Shown piece by piece: positions 59,103 to 64,000 of a stretch of DNA of 64,000 nucleotides. The number at the start of each line of letters is the position of its first letter. Position 1 is the stretch's first letter. Under the pieces are notes generated by a model. It was not told the DNA's origin. It saw only the letters and a program-made list of their open reading frames with translations, and ran no database searches. Source of the DNA: Okeania sp. KiyG1 (GTDB taxonomy: Bacteria > Cyanobacteriota > Cyanobacteriia > Cyanobacteriales > Microcoleaceae); NCBI RefSeq assembly GCF_014132355.1, contig NZ_BLZO01000024.1:28461-92460 (forward strand). The letters are read 5' to 3'. The translations under genes were made by a program, and so were the position numbers.

Positions 59103-59420
59103 GTGAAGATTATATTAACTCAACAAGTGCTATTAACGGATAATTTTTTTTTAGCAGAAGATGAGGGAGAAATTTTTTTGGTTAACTCTCAAAAAGAAGG
59201 TGAAGATTTTATTTTGGATGATATGGCGGCTAAAATGTTATTTGCTTTAATAGGTTCTGGGTCGATTCAAGAGGCTTATGAGGATTTATTAGAGGAAGAG
59301 CAGGTAGAGCCAGAAGTACTTAAGAATGATTTATTAGAATATATTAGAGATTTAACAAATGATGGAGTTGTCAAAGTTATCGATCAACAAGATAATTTAT
59401 CTGTTGTTAAAAAAGGGTGA
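59103..59420 (+). CDS. PqqD-like small protein (RiPP recognition element fold)
   Basis: The 105-residue product shows the PqqD pattern: NDFFLAEDEGEIFLVN-like beta strands, then LDDMAAKMLFALIGSGSIQE, a variable helix (AYEDLLEEEQVEPEVLKND) and LEYIRDLTNDGVVKVI. This winged-helix fold binds leader peptides in RiPP pathways such as PQQ and lasso peptides. The start is GTG at 59103, after AGAGG. No radical-SAM, transglutaminase or precursor gene is seen nearby. A 16-codon frame (59450) follows and may be the remnant of a next gene. Confidence 0.7.
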   Translation: MKIILTQQVLLTDNFFLAEDEGEIFLVNSQKEGEDFILDDMAAKMLFALIGSGSIQEAYEDLLEEEQVEPEVLKNDLLEYIRDLTNDGVVKVIDQQDNLSVVKKG

Positions 59421-59741
59421 AAAAATAGTCAATTTACTTGAGTTATATAATGAAATTTAACTATGATTTTCCGTCAAAATTTCTGGTATTAATTAAATAG
59501 GTTGATAGATGAAATTATTTAGGTATTAACTATAGCAATTATAAATGATTTGTGAGATTTTTTATAATAGTTAAGAGTGATGAAAAACCTTGAAAATTCT
59601 AACTCCTGACTTCCCCTCCAGGGAGGGGTTAGGGTGGGTTGACTTCCTCCAGGGAGGGGTTAGGGGTGGGTTGACTTCCCCTCCTGTAAAAATACTTTTT
59701 CAGCAAAGCCTACTTATAAAAAAGCAGCTTTCAAACCATTA

Positions 59742-60431
59742 TTATATCGAATCATCATCATTTTTTATCAAATCTGGGCGACGATATTTTGTTCTTTGAA
59801 TTTGTTGTTGATAACGCCATTCTGCTATTTTAGCATGATTTCCAGAGAGCAAAACTTCTGGTACTTTCCAACCACGAAAATTAGATGGTCGAGTGTAATG
59901 AGGATAGTCAAGTAACCCATATTCAAAACTTTCATATTTTAGTGACTCAGCTTTGCCTACTGTTCCTGGAAGTAACCTCACTACACCATTAATTAAAGCC
60001 AAAGCTGGTATTTCTCCACCTGTAAGGACAAAATCTCCTAGAGATACTTCTCTAGTAACTATATGTTGTACTCTTTCATCAATACCTTCATAATGACCAC
60101 AAATTAAAATAAGCTGGTCATAGTCTATAGCCAACTGCTTAAATAGCTGCTGACACATTGTTTCTCCCTGAGGAGTTAAAAGAATAACTTCTCGTCGCGG
60201 TTTAGTTGTTAATGACTCTACAGCAGCAAATATAGGTTCTGGTTTTAACACCATTCCTACTCCTCCACCATAAGATTCATCATCAACCTTATGATACTTG
60301 TCTGTGGTATAATCACGAGGGTTAACTAAATTAACCTTAGCAATATCTTTATCAAGGGCTTTCCCTAACAAACCTGAACTTAGTGGTGTTGTAAAAAAGT
60401 CTGGAAACAGAGTAATAACATCAAATTGCAC
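59742..60431 (-). CDS. trmD: tRNA (guanine-37-N1)-methyltransferase
   Basis: TrmD methylates G37 next to the anticodon with S-adenosylmethionine and prevents frameshifting. The 229-residue protein shows MQFDVITLFPDFFTTPLSSG, DDESYGGGVGMVLKPEPIF, LICGHYEGIDERV and the trefoil-knot segment GDFVLTGGEIPALALINGVV, then LDYPHYTRPSNFRGWKVPEV. Complete and standard length. The flanking spacer 59421-59741 holds GC-rich 'ggggttagggtgggttgact' repeats. Confidence 0.97.
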   Translation of the reverse strand: MQFDVITLFPDFFTTPLSSGLLGKALDKDIAKVNLVNPRDYTTDKYHKVDDESYGGGVGMVLKPEPIFAAVESLTTKPRREVILLTPQGETMCQQLFKQLAIDYDQLILICGHYEGIDERVQHIVTREVSLGDFVLTGGEIPALALINGVVRLLPGTVGKAESLKYESFEYGLLDYPHYTRPSNFRGWKVPEVLLSGNHAKIAEWRYQQQIQRTKYRRPDLIKNDDDSI

Positions 60432-60682
60432 AAAACTTAAAAAGTATACTATAGTGTCTTAAAAAATTTAGAAATTGTTGAGATTAATCTTTATTTAGAC
60501 TATGCCAGAAGTTGACAAGTTAATCCAGCCAATTGAAATTTAGATTCTGACTAAATCAAATGATTTGTTGAAAAATTCAATAGTTAGCTGGGGACTTGCA
60601 AGGTTATAAGATAGTCTAGTATTATAACAGATTATTGAAATTATTGAAATTGAATGTGTACCTGCTGTCCAAGACTAATAAA

Positions 60683-61555
60683 ATGATACAGTTAGAGTCT
60701 CAAGCTTCAGAACTAGATATATTACGTCCCACAAAAACAACTATTATGGTCATCGGAGGGGCCGAAGATAAAGTTCATGGAAAAGAGATTCTACAAACTT
60801 TTTTTAATCGTGCAGGGGGAGTAAATGCCAAACTAGCAGTGATCCCTTCTGCTTCTAGAGAACCAGCAGCCCAAGGAGATAGATACCGTAAGGTATTTGA
60901 AGGTATGGGTGCTGTAGGTCTCAAGATATTTGATATCCGGGAAAGGTATCAGGGAGAAGACCCAAGATGGTTAGAATCCTTAGAAGATTGTACCGGAGTA
61001 TTTATGACTGGTGGAGACCAACTGCGTCTTTGTGCTTTACTTGCTGATACACCTTTGATGGACGAAATAAGAAGTAGGGCTATAGAAGGAAAAATTGCTC
61101 TAGCTGGAACAAGTGCCGGAGCAGCAGTGATGGGACATCAGATGATAGCAAGTGGTGGTAGTGGCTCATCCCCCAATAAGTCTTTAGTTGATTTGACAAC
61201 TGGCTTGGGCATATTGCCAGATTTAGTTATAGACCAACACTTTCATAATCGAAATCGTATGGCCCGTTTATTGAGCGCCATTGCTATCCACCCGGACAAA
61301 ATAGGTATAGGCATAGATGAAGATACCTGTGCATTATTTGAAGGAGATAGTCAAATTCAAGTAATAGGTAAAGGTACAGTCACAATTATAGATACTACAA
61401 AAATGTCATATACAAATGCTACAAGAGTAGATGTAGAAGACCCTTTGAGTATGTCAAATTTAAGAGTACATATAATGTGCCACGGCGATAGCTACGATCT
61501 CCATTCCCATACCATGAAACCAGGGCTATCTGAAACAATTATGCCTCTTGATTAG
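60683..61555 (+). CDS. cphB: Cyanophycinase
   Basis: CphB is a serine-type exopeptidase (family S51) that cuts cyanophycin into beta-Asp-Arg dipeptides. The 290-residue product shows [51 protein letters not shown], the nucleophile motif [14 protein letters not shown] and [15 protein letters not shown] chose ATG 60683 (MIQLESQ); the longer frame opens with TTG and its extra residues are not typical. Normally cphA follows at once; here a tnpB relic lies in between. Confidence 0.95.
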   Translation: MIQLESQASELDILRPTKTTIMVIGGAEDKVHGKEILQTFFNRAGGVNAKLAVIPSASREPAAQGDRYRKVFEGMGAVGLKIFDIRERYQGEDPRWLESLEDCTGVFMTGGDQLRLCALLADTPLMDEIRSRAIEGKIALAGTSAGAAVMGHQMIASGGSGSSPNKSLVDLTTGLGILPDLVIDQHFHNRNRMARLLSAIAIHPDKIGIGIDEDTCALFEGDSQIQVIGKGTVTIIDTTKMSYTNATRVDVEDPLSMSNLRVHIMCHGDSYDLHSHTMKPGLSETIMPLD

Positions 61556-61558
61556 TTA

Positions 61559-62224
61559 ATGTAATTTCTGACAGTCGTAAAGCAGATGGTTATTATGTGA
61601 CTTTATCCCTAGAAGACAAATCAGTTCCAGCTTTAACAACTAAAGTTGAACCTACATTAAAAAACACTCTGGGAGTTGATATGGGGTTGAAGGAACTCTT
61701 AGTAACAAGTGAAGGAGAATCTGTCCCCATACCTCATAAATATCGAAAATCTCAGCAGCGATTAAAGACTCTACAAAAACGTTTATCTCGAAATAAAAAA
61801 GGTAGCAAAAGGTGGTTAAAGGCTGTTAAAGCTGTAGCTAAACAATATAAAAAGGTTGCCGATAAACGTAAAGACTTTCATTTCAAAACAGCCAATGAAT
61901 TGTTATCGAAAGCTGAAGTTATTCAATACGAAAACTTAAACATTAAAGGGCTAGCAAAGACTCATTTGAGTAAATCAATTAATGATGCGATTTGGGGGAC
62001 AATTCCTAACTATTTTAACTGTCAAAGCCGGAAATGCTGGACAGAAGACTATAGCAGTAAACCCCAAAAATACTAGCCAAGATTGCTCAAATTGTGGTGA
62101 AAAAGTCAAGAAAGAATTAAACATACGAACTCATTCTTGTCCACATTGCGACATAGTAATAGACCGCGACTTAAATGCGGCGATAGATATCAAAAATAGG
62201 GCGACAGGGCCCAGACGTCCTTAA
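61559..62224 (+). pseudogene. tnpB: TnpB fragment, 5'-truncated and frameshifted, between cphB and cphA
   Basis: Similarity begins three bases after the cphB stop ([20 protein letters not shown]) with no start codon, so the N-terminal half is missing. [18 protein letters not shown] and [20 protein letters not shown] carry two catalytic acids. A G5 run (61994-61998) breaks the frame; with four G it reads on to [30 protein letters not shown] and DRDLNAAIDIKNRATG. The relic should be inactive. Confidence 0.85.
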
Positions 62225-62318
62225 AGCACGCGCTTGCCCGACGGGACACCGGGGCAGGGAAACGAGAAGCCCACACTATAGCGCCAGCAAGCGTGTGGGA
62301 GTATGTCACACAGTGTGA
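62205..62318 (+). ncRNA. Right end / putative omega RNA of the tnpB fragment
   Basis: GC-rich and hairpin-forming: 'cgcgcttgcccgacggga', 'caccggggcagggaaacg', and inverted 'cccacactatagcgcc' / 'gcaagcgtgtgggagtat'. It ends 'gggagtatgtcac' near 62316, similar to the other right ends in the window. Confidence 0.5.
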
Positions 62319-62383
62319 GCTGAAATTAAAAATAAAACTGCCATTGCTTCTGTAGAATCTGAGCATCACCTTCAAATCCTCCT

Positions 62384-64000
62384 ATGAAAATCCTCAAACT
62401 CCAGACATTACGTGGTCCAAACTACTGGAGCATCCGCCACCATAAACTGGTGGTTATGCGTCTAGACTTAGAAGACCTGTACGAAAGATATACATCCGAT
62501 ATTCCTGGCTTCTACAAAGGGTTAATCGAGGTACTACCAAGTCTTGTAGAGCATCATTGTTCCCCTGGAGTCAGGGGCGGTTTTCTCAGTCGCGTTGAAA
62601 AAGGGACACTAATGGGCCATGTGATAGAACACGTTGCCCTAGAACTTCAACAACTTGCCCAAATGCCAGTTGGTTTTGGTCGGACACGAGAAACATCGAC
62701 TCCTGGAATATTTCAGGTAGTAGTAGAATATGGAAATGAACAAGCAGGTCGCTATGCTGCACGAGCAGCTGTTAGACTTTGCCAAAGTATTGTTGAGACA
62801 GGTACATATCCTGCAACCGAATTACAGCAAGATTTAGAAGACCTGAAGGAATTCAAAAATCAGGCATCTTTAGGGCCAAGCACAGAAGCTATAGTTAAAG
62901 AAGCAGAAGCCAGAGGTATTCCCTGGACTCAACTAGGAGCCAGATTTATGATTCAGCTTGGCTATGGTATAAATCAAAAAAGAATCCAGGCCACTCTAAG
63001 TAATCAAACAGGGATTCTTGGTGTAGAACTTGCTTGTGATAAAGAAGGTACAAAAACCATTCTCAAAGATTCTGGAATACCAGTACCTCGTGGTACAGTT
63101 ATTCGCTACTTTGAAGACCTTCAAGGCGCCATTGAAGATGTCGGAGGCTATCCCATTGTAATTAAGCCACTAGATGGAAATCATGGTCGTGGCATTACTA
63201 TTGATGTGAGAAACTGGGAAGAGGCTGAAGAAGCTTACGATTTAGCTAGCAAGGCTTCCAAAACAAAAACAGTAATTGTAGAACGTTACTACACAGGCAA
63301 AGACCACCGAGTATTGGTAGTCAATGGTAGAGTTGTAGCTGTGGCCGAACGAGTACCTGCCCATGTAGTGGGAGACGGTAAGTCCACGGTGGCAAAACTG
63401 ATTGAAGAAACTAATAAAGATCCTCAAAGAGGGGATGGACATGATAACGTTCTGACTAGAATCAAAGTGGACAAAGCTGCTCTGGCGATTCTGGAAAGAC
63501 AAGGGTATAGCATTGATTCAATACCAAAAAAAGAAGAGATTTGCTTTTTAAGAGCAACAGCTAACCTCAGTACTGGAGGTATAGCAGTAGACCGTACTGA
63601 TGAAATACATCCAGAAAATGTCTGGTTATTTTCCAGAGCTGCGAAGATTATAGGTCTAGATATAGCAGGTATAGATGTAGTTACTGAAGATATCTCTAAA
63701 CCTTTGCGAGAAGTAGAAGGGGTCATAGTAGAAGTTAACGCTGCTCCTGGTTTCCGGATGCACGTCGCTCCTAGTCGAGGTTTACCTAGAAATGTTGCCG
63801 GAGCAGTTATAGATATGCTGTTCCCTGGGTCTAAAAATGGCAGAATACCAATATTTTCAATTACTGGTACTAACGGCAAGACAACTACTACACGCTTGCT
63901 AGCTCACATAATGAAGCAGACTGGAAAAGTAGTGGGCTACACTACTACTGATGGTACTTATCTTGGTGAATATCTAGCAGAATCAGGGGATAATACTGGA
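62384..64000 (+). CDS. cphA: Cyanophycin synthetase (5' part, runs off the window)
   Basis: CphA polymerises Asp and Arg into cyanophycin using two ATP-dependent ligase sites. The 539 codons present show the N-terminal domain (MKILKLQTLRGPNYWSIRHH; GFLSRVEKGTLMGHVIEHVA), the ATP-grasp domain for Asp addition (GVELACDKEGTKTILKDSGI; PIVIKPLDGNHGRGITIDVR; EVNAAPGFRMHVAPSRG) and the start of the Mur-ligase-like domain for Arg addition, with P-loop SITGTNGKTTTTRLLA. Full proteins are near 870-900 residues, so about 40 percent is missing beyond 64000. No strong ribosome binding site is seen. Confidence 0.97.
   Translation, partial: MKILKLQTLRGPNYWSIRHHKLVVMRLDLEDLYERYTSDIPGFYKGLIEVLPSLVEHHCSPGVRGGFLSRVEKGTLMGHVIEHVALELQQLAQMPVGFGRTRETSTPGIFQVVVEYGNEQAGRYAARAAVRLCQSIVETGTYPATELQQDLEDLKEFKNQASLGPSTEAIVKEAEARGIPWTQLGARFMIQLGYGINQKRIQATLSNQTGILGVELACDKEGTKTILKDSGIPVPRGTVIRYFEDLQGAIEDVGGYPIVIKPLDGNHGRGITIDVRNWEEAEEAYDLASKASKTKTVIVERYYTGKDHRVLVVNGRVVAVAERVPAHVVGDGKSTVAKLIEETNKDPQRGDGHDNVLTRIKVDKAALAILERQGYSIDSIPKKEEICFLRATANLSTGGIAVDRTDEIHPENVWLFSRAAKIIGLDIAGIDVVTEDISKPLREVEGVIVEVNAAPGFRMHVAPSRGLPRNVAGAVIDMLFPGSKNGRIPIFSITGTNGKTTTTRLLAHIMKQTGKVVGYTTTDGTYLGEYLAESGDNTG

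Overview
The window looks like a piece of a filamentous cyanobacterial chromosome, probably of the Trichodesmium/Okeania/Oscillatoriales type (inference). It is AT-rich, carries many HIP1 octamers (GCGATCGC), and encodes cyanobacterial proteins: an NDH-1 CO2-uptake module, Tab2, Psb32, DUF4346, cyanophycinase and cyanophycin synthetase. Coding density is low. Long spacers hold satellite-like tandem arrays, four families of small inverted-repeat elements (MITE-like), decayed IS200/IS605 tnpB elements and one complete group II intron.

Layout. 0.8-4 kb: a Uma2 nuclease gene and a 12-copy 152-bp array. 4-6.3 kb: a copper-type P1B ATPase. 7-13.6 kb: a segmental duplication of three genes (two unknown proteins and thymidylate kinase, tmk) around a GST gene. 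14.4-17 kb: PmbA/TldE and Tab2. 17-21.6 kb: small genes, a frameshifted tnpB and MITEs. 21.6-29.4 kb: a lipoprotein, then chpX, ndhD4 and ndhF4 on the minus strand, pushed apart by repeat-filled spacers. 29.5-31.1 kb: a 96-bp array with MITE insertions and a YvlD-like membrane protein. 31.4-39.1 kb: sugar-transfer and envelope genes (a multi-membrane glycosyltransferase carrying an in-frame 81-bp minisatellite, a GT2, a DUF547 lipoprotein, three galactosyltransferase-like genes), many broken by single-base shifts in homopolymers. 39.4-42 kb: a 2285-nt group II intron inside a small conserved gene. 42.5-43.9 kb: tnpB. 44.3-45.5 kb: cobalamin riboswitch and cbiX. 46-49.6 kb: two decayed DUF29 genes and a 14-copy higher-order array. 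49.8-52.4 kb: topA. 53-55.3 kb: two tnpB remnants. 55.5-60.4 kb: DUF4346, psb32, ispF, an orphan PqqD-like gene and trmD. 60.7-64 kb: cphB, a truncated tnpB and cphA, which runs off the end.

How the genes fit together. ndhF4/ndhD4/chpX should give the NDH-1 complex that converts CO2 to bicarbonate. cphB and cphA degrade and make the nitrogen store cyanophycin. cbiX inserts cobalt in corrinoid synthesis under a B12 riboswitch. topA, tmk, trmD and ispF are housekeeping.

Most striking observation. The group II intron's maturase has YGSS in place of the YADD polymerase motif and lacks an HNH endonuclease, so it should be immobile. Yet the intron has GTGCG and AC ends, a recognisable domain V and a 6-bp EBS1-IBS1 match, and removing it restores a continuous 89-codon host gene. 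This suggests a splicing-only maturase.
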